11,096 nucleotides of DNA from Polynucleobacter meluiroseus (GTDB lineage Bacteria; Pseudomonadota; Gammaproteobacteria; Burkholderiales; Burkholderiaceae), in assembly GCA_943329505.2 (NCBI GenBank), contig CALQED020000018.1, positions 1-11,096 of the forward strand, in the 5' to 3' direction. Position numbers and translations under genes: made by a program. The notes below the pieces were generated by a model. That model was not told the origin of the DNA and ran no database searches. It was given only the letters and a program-made list of their open reading frames with translations. Below, piece by piece: positions 1 through 6,048 of this stretch. The number at the start of each line of letters is the position of its first letter. Within the stretch, counting starts at the first letter, position 1.

Positions 1-115
1 AAATGAAGAGCTGGTTCAAACCAGAAGAGATGGTAAGCAAATCTACTATTCACTTTCTAATCGGATTGCTTTAGAGGTGATGAATGTGCTTTATCAAAAT
101 TACTGCAGTAAATAA
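1..115 (+). CDS. ArsR-family transcriptional regulator, 3' end only (BigR/SqrR/YgaV-like)
   Basis: Partial gene: the window opens inside it and only the last 37 codons are seen, in the frame starting at base 2 and ending with TAA at 113-115. The visible protein contains VQTRRDGKQIYYSLSN, the beta-hairpin wing of a winged-helix ArsR regulator, followed by a final helix ending LYQNYCSK. From memory, this tail resembles the ends of the persulfide-sensing repressors BigR (LYTIFC) and YgaV (LKNVYCP), where the terminal cysteine is one of two that form a polysulfide bridge when sulfane sulfur is sensed. The partner cysteine would lie upstream of the window. Only 17 bases separate it from the YgaP-like membrane gene, so the pair probably forms one operon, like ygaV-ygaP of Escherichia coli. 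ArsR family is firm. The sulfur-sensing role is inferred. Confidence 0.8.
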   Translation, partial: NEELVQTRRDGKQIYYSLSNRIALEVMNVLYQNYCSK

Positions 116-132
116 CCAAAAGGGATCTTAAT

Positions 133-345
133 ATGAAATGCAATGTCGGCGGTATTGATCGTATCTTACGTATGGTGGTTGGCCTGGTATTGATTGGTCT
201 AGCTGCAACTGGAACCGTTGGCGTTTGGGGTTGGATTGGCGCTATACCAGTCGCAACCGGTTTATTTAAATTCTGCCCAGCGTATCCATTGCTAGGAATC
301 AGCACGTGTGCCACTGGTTCTAGTAGCGGTAGTTGCTGCAAATAG
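133..345 (+). CDS. YgaP-like / DUF2892 small inner-membrane protein
   Basis: This 70-residue protein belongs to the YgaP-like transmembrane family (DUF2892). The N-terminal signature MKCNVGGIDRILR is followed by two hydrophobic segments, about residues 12-30 and 31-47, joined by a short turn at the TGTVGVWGW region. The family motif FCPAYPLLGISTC follows at about 47-59. Cysteines are at 3, 48, 59, 68 and 69, and the tail ends SCCK. In YgaP the same membrane hairpin is fused to a rhodanese domain; here it stands alone. The ribosome site AAAAGGGA lies 7 bases before the ATG. It follows a BigR/YgaV-like regulator, which suggests a role in handling sulfide or sulfane sulfur at the membrane, although no activity can be read from the sequence. 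The family call is strong. The function is unknown. Confidence 0.85.
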   Translation: MKCNVGGIDRILRMVVGLVLIGLAATGTVGVWGWIGAIPVATGLFKFCPAYPLLGISTCATGSSSGSCCK

Positions 346-366
346 GACCTAAGTAATTAGATGGTT

Positions 367-406
367 CCCAAAAAGAGTATAGGTTTATTGAAATACTCTT
401 TTTGGG
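367..406. terminator. Bidirectional terminator-like hairpin between convergent genes
   Basis: A perfect 14-bp inverted repeat, CCCAAAAAGAGTAT at 367-380 and its complement at 393-406, encloses a 12-base loop. It lies 21 bases after the membrane-protein stop and 7 bases beyond the modC stop on the opposite strand. The arms carry A5/T5 runs, so a U-rich stretch exists on both strands, but it sits inside the stem rather than after it. It therefore looks like a shared terminator for two convergent operons, although it is not a textbook one. Strength is unknown. Confidence 0.7.
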
Positions 407-413
407 TAATTGC

Positions 414-1523
414 CTAGTAACCTATAAATCTTCGTGGATCATTGATTGGTCTTAAGGGCATGATGTGAATTTTAGTGCCATCAATCTCAATATAAGACTG
501 CTTGCCAACATCTAAAGATAAGCGTTTTACTTCGGCAGCGGAAGCCTCCCAAGTAATGACATGACTGCCTTCAGTTGTGCGTAATTGAATCACCGCAATC
601 TGACCTAATGCGCTAATTTGCTCTACCTTAGCTTCAATCCCCGTTTCGCTAGGCGCCGCATGTAGGCTTAAACCCTCTGCAGGGATAACCCAAGCAACTG
701 GCGTGTTTGGTGGGATCTTACCCTTATCAATTACTTCGAATACCCGATCGCACTGATCCCAAGTCAGCTTGCCAGCATTAAATACTCCGGTAAATTTATT
801 ATTGATGCCAACGAGTTCTGCAACCCGAGAGTTTCTGGGTCTTTCAAACAACACTTGGGGCGGAGCTGTTTGTAATCCAACGCCTTGATCAATGACAGTG
901 ATGCGATCTGCTAACAAATCAGCTTCGCGAAGGTCATGAGTTACCAATAGAATAGGGATATTGAGATCCTTGCGAAGTTCAGCGAGGGTTTTGTAGAGAC
1001 CTTGACGGGTTGGCGCATCGACTGCAGAAAAAGGCTCATCCAATAATAAGACCTTGGGCGCTCTTGCCAGCGCTCTTGCTAATGCAACACGTTGCTGCTG
1101 ACCGCCAGAGAGTTGATGAGGCAGGCGATTGCCTAATTCACCAATACCCATGCGATCTAGCCATTGCTGAGCTTGGGCTTTTCGTTCTGCTAGTCCAGTC
1201 ACTGAGTTATAAAGTGGAATGCACACATTCTCCAGAGCAGTTAGGTGCGGGAAGAGGGCATATTGTTGAAATAAAAACCCGCAGGAGCGTTCAGCAGGGT
1301 CAAGTGATCTAGCGATACCCTTGATTTCATTTGCTTCAAACCAAATCTCGCCATCGCATTCAATTGTTCCTGTCTTTGCATTATTCAGTCCAGCAATGGT
1401 CCGCAAGGCAGTCGTCTTACCACTACCGGATGGCCCCACTAAGGCGTGAAGCTCGCCGGGAAAGCATTCAAGATTCAGCTGTAATGGATTGGGGGTAGTT
1501 TGCGAAAGCTTTAATTTAAGCAT
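414..1523 (-). CDS. modC: Molybdate ABC transporter ATP-binding protein ModC
   Basis: This is the ATPase that powers molybdate import on the cytoplasmic face. The 369 residues carry the Walker A motif GPSGSGKT at 30-37, a Q-loop at about Q86-Q87, the ABC signature LSGGQQQR at 138-145, Walker B LLLDEP at 159-164, and the switch histidine in VTHD at 196. A C-terminal region of about 100 residues resembles the TOBE/MOP oxyanion-binding domain of ModC, including GIEAKVEQISALGQ. Length fits the ModC family (about 350-370). The start is well supported: AGGAGG lies 5 bases before the ATG. It overlaps the end of modB by 8 bases, indicating translational coupling. Related CysA sulfate ATPases look similar, but the ModB partner makes molybdate the best substrate call. 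The nearby soxC product needs molybdenum cofactor, which gives a physiological reason for the neighbourhood. Confidence 0.88.
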   Translation of the reverse strand: MLKLKLSQTTPNPLQLNLECFPGELHALVGPSGSGKTTALRTIAGLNNAKTGTIECDGEIWFEANEIKGIARSLDPAERSCGFLFQQYALFPHLTALENVCIPLYNSVTGLAERKAQAQQWLDRMGIGELGNRLPHQLSGGQQQRVALARALARAPKVLLLDEPFSAVDAPTRQGLYKTLAELRKDLNIPILLVTHDLREADLLADRITVIDQGVGLQTAPPQVLFERPRNSRVAELVGINNKFTGVFNAGKLTWDQCDRVFEVIDKGKIPPNTPVAWVIPAEGLSLHAAPSETGIEAKVEQISALGQIAVIQLRTTEGSHVITWEASAAEVKRLSLDVGKQSYIEIDGTKIHIMPLRPINDPRRFIGY

Positions 1524-2172
1524 TCACCCCTCCTCGATTGCGTGATGCCTGGCGACCAAAGACACCATATGAAATCGCAATGGCTACTAGCGAAGTCGCT
1601 AATAAGATCAAGGAGAGTGCTCCAGCACCGGCAGTATCAAAGCTTTGCACTTTGTCATAGATCGCAATCGATACGGTTTTTGTTTCACCAGGAATGGCGC
1701 CACCAACCATCAGGATCACACCAAATTCACCAAGGGTATGAGCGAAGGTAAGGACTGCAGCGCTAGTGATGCCACGCCAAGCCAAAGGTAGTTCAATCAG
1801 ACGAAAGATTTGCCAATTGGAAAGACCGCTGACTTGGGCGGCTTCAATGATTTCAGGGTTAATGGATTCAAAAGCGCGTTGGATGGGCTGAATGGCAAAA
1901 GGTAAATTAACGATCAATGAGGCTATTAGAATTCCCGTAAAGGAAAAAACTAGCGGAATACCCAGGAATGATTTTCCGCTCAAGCCTACTAGCAGGTAAT
2001 AACCCAATACAGTAGGAGGGAGGACTAAGGGCAGCGCCAAGCCAGCCTCAATCCATGAGCGACCTTTCCCCATACTTTTGAGTGAATGTGCAGCCCAGAT
2101 CCCAAAGGGCAATATCAGGACCAAAGTCCAAATAGCCAGCTTTAAGGAGAGAATGAGGGCTTCCATATCCAT
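1516..2172 (-). CDS. modB: Molybdate ABC transporter permease ModB
   Basis: This is the membrane channel subunit of the molybdate importer. The protein of about 218 residues is dominated by hydrophobic segments (about five). It carries the ModB-typical LPLVLPPTVLGYYLL near residues 47-61 and the cytoplasmic EAA loop EAAQVSG near 110-116, which docks onto ModC. Length matches ModB (about 220-230). The start is uncertain: the frame opens with TTG at 2175, ATG at 2172 and ATG at 2166, and none has a convincing ribosome site. I chose the first ATG. It overlaps modC by 8 bases. No periplasmic binding protein gene (modA) lies upstream, because the next gene is the divergent ArsR regulator. ModA must therefore be encoded elsewhere or be lost. 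The permease identity is strong. Confidence 0.87.
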   Translation of the reverse strand: MDMEALILSLKLAIWTLVLILPFGIWAAHSLKSMGKGRSWIEAGLALPLVLPPTVLGYYLLVGLSGKSFLGIPLVFSFTGILIASLIVNLPFAIQPIQRAFESINPEIIEAAQVSGLSNWQIFRLIELPLAWRGITSAAVLTFAHTLGEFGVILMVGGAIPGETKTVSIAIYDKVQSFDTAGAGALSLILLATSLVAIAISYGVFGRQASRNRGGVNA

Positions 2173-2212
2173 CAATTGATTGTATCGTCAGTTCCATCAG
2201 GGTATCTCTCTA

Positions 2213-2218
2213 TATAAA
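2213..2218 (+). promoter_or_regulatory. Possible -10 element for the arsR-sox transcript
   Basis: TATAAA in the modB-arsR divergent region matches the sigma-70 -10 consensus at five of six positions and would place a transcript start near 2225, just before the inverted repeat at 2240-2259. No good -35 element is visible at the right spacing, so this may be a weak or activator-dependent promoter, or a chance match in an A/T-rich stretch. Confidence 0.3.
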
Positions 2219-2239
2219 GCTGTCTGTTATGCAGGTTAA

Positions 2240-2259
2240 ATATGCGTTTATACGCATAT
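2240..2259. promoter_or_regulatory. Candidate ArsR operator (inverted repeat)
   Basis: Two perfect 8-base arms, ATATGCGT (2240-2247) and ACGCATAT (2252-2259), are separated by four bases. The total of 20 bases suits a dimeric winged-helix repressor. The site lies in the modB-arsR intergenic region and spans the first possible ATG of the arsR gene (2242). ArsR-family proteins commonly bind A/T-rich inverted repeats near their own start, so autorepression, with control of the downstream sox genes, is a reasonable inference. It also argues that translation really starts at 2278. Confidence 0.55.
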
Positions 2260-2277
2260 ATTCATATAAAAGACGGC

Positions 2278-2613
2278 ATGAAAGCTAAAGTTCAAAAAGC
2301 GACAAAAAACTTATCTCCCAAACAGATGGAGAAGGTGTTTTCTCAGGTAGCGGCTTATTTCAACGTACTGTCAGAGCCAGCGCGCCTGCGCATCATGTAC
2401 GCCGTTTGCACTGGTGAGAAATCTGTCACTGAAGTTGTCGATATGTGCGGCTCTAGTCAAGCCAATGTTTCAAGGCATTTACTAGCCTTACATAAAGCCG
2501 GAATATTATTGAGACGTAAAGAAGGTGTCACGGTTTATTACTCGATTGCTGATAACGCAACCGTAGAGATGTGTCAGACAGTCTGCGCAAAGATTGCTGA
2601 AAGCATCCATTAA
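2278..2613 (+). CDS. ArsR-family transcriptional regulator, likely controller of the sox operon
   Basis: A winged helix-turn-helix repressor of the ArsR/SmtB family, 111 residues from ATG 2278. Helices 1-2 include VLSEPARLRIM (about 30-40). The recognition helix is GSSQANVSRHLLAL (about 58-71), followed by the wing LLRRKEGVTVYYSIAD. Cysteines are at 44, 57, 99 and 103, the last two as CQTVC in the C-terminal dimer helix, so metal or thiol sensing is possible. Their pattern differs from BigR. The start is a judgement: an in-frame ATG at 2242 has an AGG 6 bases upstream but would add MRLYAYIHIKDG, encoded by the inverted repeat. I prefer 2278, where the normal family N-terminus begins. Only 18 bases separate it from soxC, so it is probably the first gene of the sox transcript. 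The known Sox repressor SoxR of Paracoccus-type bacteria is also ArsR-family; orthology is not shown here. Confidence 0.85.
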   Translation: MKAKVQKATKNLSPKQMEKVFSQVAAYFNVLSEPARLRIMYAVCTGEKSVTEVVDMCGSSQANVSRHLLALHKAGILLRRKEGVTVYYSIADNATVEMCQTVCAKIAESIH

Positions 2614-2631
2614 TTTTTAAACAAAGATTCC

Positions 2632-4032
2632 ATGACAAATAAGCAAATTGAACTGAGTGCCAAGGATGTTCCTGCAGTTGAGAAGCCTGCTAATAGAGCT
2701 CGTCTAGTGAAAGCCCCAGAGCATTTTATCTCCCAAGAGTTGATTGCTGATATTCATGCTAATGGGCTAGATGAAAGTCGTCGTGGCTTCCTGCGCAAAG
2801 GTTTCCTATCCGCTGTGGGTGGGGCAGCAGCTAGCCTAGCAGCGCCAATGGCATTTGCTGCTGGTGAAGGCGATCCTGCCATCTTGGAGAAGCAGGAGTG
2901 GCAAACGACTTTAGGCAAAAATGTTGCCACGATGCCTTATGGCGTGCCATCCATTTATGAAGCCAATTTAATCCGTCGTGAATCACCGGGCTTGACACGG
3001 GTATCTGCTGCCTCTGTTGCCTTTACTCCTTTACAGGGTTTATTTGGAACGATTACTCCAAACGGTTTACATTTTGAGCGGCATCATCAAGGTTGGTATA
3101 ACTTAAATCCAGAAACCCATCGCTTGATGGTCAATGGCATGGTGAAGAATGCTCGTGTGTTCACGATGAATGACTTAATGCGACTGCCATCTGTCTCACG
3201 TACCCACTTCATAGAGTGTGGCGCTAATACTGGCTTAGAGTGGGGTAATGTGGCTGTGCCTACCGTGCAGTATACCCATGGCATGCTTTCTTGCTGCGAA
3301 TTTACTGGCGTACCTCTCAAGGTATTGCTTGATGAATGCGGTGCCGATCTGAAAAAAGGCAAGTTCCTGCTAGCTGAGGGTGGAGATGGCTCAGGTATGA
3401 CGCGCACGATCAATCTAGAGAGCTGTTTGAACGACACGATTGTTGCCTGGGGTATGAATGGCGAAATGTTGCGCCCAGAGAATGGCTTCCCATTGCGCCT
3501 AGTAGTTCCCGGCGTACAGGGCGTTAGTTGGGTAAAGTGGTTACGTCGCCTAGAAGTGGGCGATATGCCTTGGAATACGAAAGACGAAGCCGTTCACTAT
3601 ATTGAGTTGATGCCAGATGGAATGCATCGCCAATACGCTTCCATTCAAGAATGTAAATCGGTGATCACCACTCCATCTGGCGGCCAGCAGTTATTGGACA
3701 AAGGCTTTTATAACGTTAGCGGTATGGCTTGGTCGGGGCGAGGCAAGATTAAACGTGTTGATGTGTCTTTTGATGGTGGTAATCACTGGCACACTGCCCG
3801 CTTAGAGACCCCCATTCTGACAAAGTCCATTACGCGTTTCAATATTGATTGGGTATGGGATGGTTCACCTGTCATCATGCAATCAAGAGCAATAGATGAC
3901 ACGGGCTATGTTCAACCATCGATTAAGATGCTGCGTGATGCTCGAGGTAATCGATCGATTTATCACAACAATGCGATTCAGTCATGGAAATTAGATGTAA
4001 ACGGTGAGGTGAGCAATGTTCAAGTTGGATAA
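2632..4032 (+). CDS. soxC: Sulfane dehydrogenase molybdenum subunit SoxC
   Basis: SoxC is the molybdopterin subunit of periplasmic sulfane dehydrogenase SoxCD, which oxidises the sulfane sulfur left on SoxY after the first sulfate is released. The 466 residues belong to the sulfite oxidase fold: a molybdenum-binding domain with HFIECGANTG, whose C196 is the expected metal-ligand cysteine, then the dimerisation domain including VSFDGGNHWHTA. Export is by the Tat route: SRRGFLRKGF begins at 49, a hydrophobic stretch follows, and cleavage is likely near AFA-A (about 76). The 49-residue stretch before the twin arginines is long, but no internal methionine offers a better start. The ribosome site is weak. 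It follows arsR by 18 bases and overlaps soxD by 17. Its presence predicts complete thiosulfate oxidation to sulfate. Confidence 0.95.
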   Translation: MTNKQIELSAKDVPAVEKPANRARLVKAPEHFISQELIADIHANGLDESRRGFLRKGFLSAVGGAAASLAAPMAFAAGEGDPAILEKQEWQTTLGKNVATMPYGVPSIYEANLIRRESPGLTRVSAASVAFTPLQGLFGTITPNGLHFERHHQGWYNLNPETHRLMVNGMVKNARVFTMNDLMRLPSVSRTHFIECGANTGLEWGNVAVPTVQYTHGMLSCCEFTGVPLKVLLDECGADLKKGKFLLAEGGDGSGMTRTINLESCLNDTIVAWGMNGEMLRPENGFPLRLVVPGVQGVSWVKWLRRLEVGDMPWNTKDEAVHYIELMPDGMHRQYASIQECKSVITTPSGGQQLLDKGFYNVSGMAWSGRGKIKRVDVSFDGGNHWHTARLETPILTKSITRFNIDWVWDGSPVIMQSRAIDDTGYVQPSIKMLRDARGNRSIYHNNAIQSWKLDVNGEVSNVQVG

Positions 4033-5107
4033 CATGGTTGCTCGTCTCGTACTGTTAGCGCTGGCGATATTTTCTGCCCAGCTGACTTATGCGCAAAGTA
4101 CTCCGGGATCAGCAAAGTTTCCAGGAATCGGTCGTAATGCAACGCCAGCAGAAGTGATTGCTTGGGATATCGATGTGCGACCTGACTTCAAAGGTCTGCC
4201 AAAGGGTACTGGCTCGGTAGCGCAAGGTCAAGTGATTTGGGAATCCAAGTGCGCTAGTTGTCACGGCGTCTTTGGTGAATCCAATGAGATCTTCACGCCT
4301 ATTGCTGGAGGCACGACAGTTGATGATATGAAAACAGGTAAGGTTGCATCCTTAGCAGATCGCAAGCAACCGCAGCGAACAACGCTCATGAAGGTTCCAA
4401 CGGTTTCTACTCTTTGGGATTACATCTATCGTGCAATGCCCTGGAATGCGCCAAGATCACTAACACCTGACGATACTTATGCTTTAGTAGCCTTCATCCT
4501 GAGTTTGGGTGAAATTGTTCCTGATGACTTTGTCCTGAGTGATAGCAATATTGCGGAAGTGCAGAAAAAAATGCCGAATCGAAATGGCATGACTCGCAAT
4601 CATGGTTTTTGGAGTGTTAATGGCAAGCCGGATATCAATGCAACAGCCTGTATGAATAATTGCGTGAAGTTTGTACAAATTGGCTCCACATTGCCAGACT
4701 TTGCTAGAAATGCGCACGGTAATATTGCAGAGCAAAATCGTCTTTATGGACCATATCGAGGCTCAGATACCACTAAGCCACCAATCGATCGCTTGCCAGG
4801 CGCTTCTGGCGAAGGTTTGGCTCATGCAGCTGATACCCATGCTGCAAGCACAAAAGGGCCAGCAGCCTTATTTAAGAATGAAAATTGCTCTGCTTGTCAT
4901 GCCCCTAATGCAAAGTTAGTCGGTCCATCTATTACAGATGTTGCTGCGAAATACCAAGGACAGGGTAACGCCCTCGATAAATTGATGAATAAGGTTAAAA
5001 ACGGGGGCTCGGGCGTTTGGGGTGCTATACCAATGCCTCCTCAGGCGCAGTTATCCGAAGAGGATAGGAAGGCTTTGGTAGTTTGGATGCTTTCAGGGGG
5101 CAAATAA
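4016..5107 (+). CDS. soxD: Sulfane dehydrogenase diheme cytochrome c subunit SoxD
   Basis: SoxD is the cytochrome partner of SoxC and accepts electrons from sulfane oxidation in the periplasm. The 363 residues begin with a Sec signal peptide (cleavage near TYA-QS, about 26). Two heme-binding motifs are present: CASCH at 79-83 and CSACH at 291-295. Likely axial methionines are M141 (AMPW) and M340 (IPMPP). An extra cysteine pair, CMNNC at 212-216, lies between the heme domains. Length and the two-heme design match SoxD. The start at 4016 is supported by GAGGTGA just upstream. It overlaps the last 17 bases of soxC in another frame, so the two subunits are probably translationally coupled. An alternative ATG at 4034 would still give a signal peptide but lacks as good a ribosome site. 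Confidence 0.94.
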   Translation: MFKLDNMVARLVLLALAIFSAQLTYAQSTPGSAKFPGIGRNATPAEVIAWDIDVRPDFKGLPKGTGSVAQGQVIWESKCASCHGVFGESNEIFTPIAGGTTVDDMKTGKVASLADRKQPQRTTLMKVPTVSTLWDYIYRAMPWNAPRSLTPDDTYALVAFILSLGEIVPDDFVLSDSNIAEVQKKMPNRNGMTRNHGFWSVNGKPDINATACMNNCVKFVQIGSTLPDFARNAHGNIAEQNRLYGPYRGSDTTKPPIDRLPGASGEGLAHAADTHAASTKGPAALFKNENCSACHAPNAKLVGPSITDVAAKYQGQGNALDKLMNKVKNGGSGVWGAIPMPPQAQLSEEDRKALVVWMLSGGK

Positions 5108-5116
5108 GCGGCACCC

Positions 5117-5154
5117 CGGTAATTACCGACATGGTTCACGGGAAAGTAGATAAT
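5117..5154 (+). promoter_or_regulatory. Candidate internal promoter with palindrome before soxY
   Basis: A perfect 12-base palindrome, CGGTAATTACCG, lies at 5117-5128. Overlapping its right edge is CCGACA (5126-5131), four of six matches to a sigma-70 -35 box. After exactly 17 bases comes GATAAT (5149-5154), five of six matches to the -10 box. Transcription would start near 5161 and give a leader of about 26 bases before soxY, whose ribosome site AAAGGAG is strong. A regulator bound to the palindrome would block or modulate polymerase. This would let soxYZAXB be expressed separately from soxCD. The evidence is sequence resemblance only. Confidence 0.45.
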
Positions 5155-5186
5155 ATTCACAGTAAGAGATTATTAAAGGAGTTTTT

Positions 5187-5639
5187 ATGAATCAGCAGCG
5201 ACGCAGTGTATTGAAATATTCAGCCATTTTTGGCTTGATGGCTTCTGCGGGTCTTATTAGCGTAGCCCAAGCCCAAGAGTGGAATAAAGCCGCTTTTGAA
5301 GGCAAGAGCTTAGATGAGGTATTCAAAATCTTAGGCGCAGGCAGCCCTGATAAATCTGGTGCTGTTACTTTGAATGCTCCTGATATTGCAGAGAACGGTG
5401 CTGTAGTTCCAGTCGGAATTACAACTACTCTAAAAGCAGAACAAATGGCAATCTTGGTTGAGAAAAACCCAAGCTCTTTAGCAGCGCAATTCTTTATTCC
5501 AGCCGGTACTGAGCCATTTGTGACTACTCGTATCAAAATGGGTCAAACCTCCAATGTTTATGGCTTAGTGAAAGCCGATGGTAAGTGGAGCATGACTGTC
5601 AAAGAGGTGAAAGTCACCTTGGGCGGTTGTGGTGGTTAA
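5187..5639 (+). CDS. soxY: Sulfur carrier subunit SoxY
   Basis: SoxY is the covalent carrier of the pathway: intermediates are attached to a cysteine on its flexible C-terminal arm. The 150-residue protein ends in the diagnostic LGGCGG, with C148 as the sulfur-bearing residue. A Tat signal peptide with R5-R6 (QQRRSVLKYS) precedes a hydrophobic run and a cleavage site near AQA-Q (about 29). The Tat signal is expected because SoxY folds with SoxZ before export. A strong ribosome site, AAAGGAG, lies before the ATG. A gap of 79 bases separates it from soxD and holds a candidate promoter, while soxZ follows after 56 bases. Identification is secure. Confidence 0.97.
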   Translation: MNQQRRSVLKYSAIFGLMASAGLISVAQAQEWNKAAFEGKSLDEVFKILGAGSPDKSGAVTLNAPDIAENGAVVPVGITTTLKAEQMAILVEKNPSSLAAQFFIPAGTEPFVTTRIKMGQTSNVYGLVKADGKWSMTVKEVKVTLGGCGG

Positions 5640-5695
5640 TCACCCTTGATCCGAATTAAGACTATTAACGAATAACTAGATTACAAGAGGAAAAT

Positions 5696-6004
5696 ATGGC
5701 TGATCCAATGCGCGTTAGAGCTACTGAGAACGGTGGAATTGTGGATGTAAAAATTTTGATGAAGCATGATATGGAATCTGGTCAGCGTAAAGATGCTGCT
5801 GGCAAAACGATTCCTGCGTGGTTTATCAGTAACCTCAACGTTAAAGCCAATGGTAAAGATGTATTGAATGGTCAATTTGGTCCAGCTGTTTCTAAGGATC
5901 CTTTCTTGAACTTCAAATACAAAGGCGCCAAGGGTGACAAGATTGTTGTGAGCTGGGTAGATAGCAAGGGTGACAAGCGCACCGACGAAGCAACTGCTTC
6001 TTAA
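5696..6004 (+). CDS. soxZ: Sulfur carrier partner subunit SoxZ
   Basis: SoxZ forms the SoxYZ heterodimer and scaffolds the carrier arm of SoxY for docking to SoxAX, SoxB and SoxCD. At 102 residues it has the usual SoxZ length and composition: an all-beta protein with MADPMRVRATENGG at the N-terminus, the typical MKHDMESGQRKD segment, and a C-terminal KGDKIVVSWVDSKGDKRTDE stretch. It has no signal peptide, consistent with co-export on the Tat signal of SoxY. It contains no cysteine. AAGAGGAAAAT before the ATG is a good ribosome site. Its position directly after soxY is universal in sox clusters. Identification is secure. Confidence 0.97.
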   Translation: MADPMRVRATENGGIVDVKILMKHDMESGQRKDAAGKTIPAWFISNLNVKANGKDVLNGQFGPAVSKDPFLNFKYKGAKGDKIVVSWVDSKGDKRTDEATAS

Positions 6005-6048
6005 TGCAAAACATCTTCACCACCTCCATGGTTCTGAAAGGGTAACAA

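Noticed and set aside
57..341. 94-codon minus-strand open frame opposite the YgaP-like gene
   Set aside because: The plus-strand protein has clear family motifs and a ribosome site; the minus-strand frame has neither.
1010..1312. 100-codon open frame on the plus strand inside modC
   Set aside because: It lies opposite a strongly conserved ABC ATPase, has no family features and no ribosome site; an antisense shadow.
3087..3437. 116-codon minus-strand open frame inside soxC
   Set aside because: It overlaps the conserved molybdenum-binding region of SoxC, and its composition mirrors that coding strand; no independent support.
5192..5536. 114-codon minus-strand open frame across soxY
   Set aside because: It is antisense to a certain SoxY gene and has no recognisable protein features.
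5640..5695. soxY-soxZ gap examined for a promoter or hairpin
   Set aside because: It holds A/T-rich sequence and the soxZ ribosome site, but no convincing -35/-10 pair or stem.
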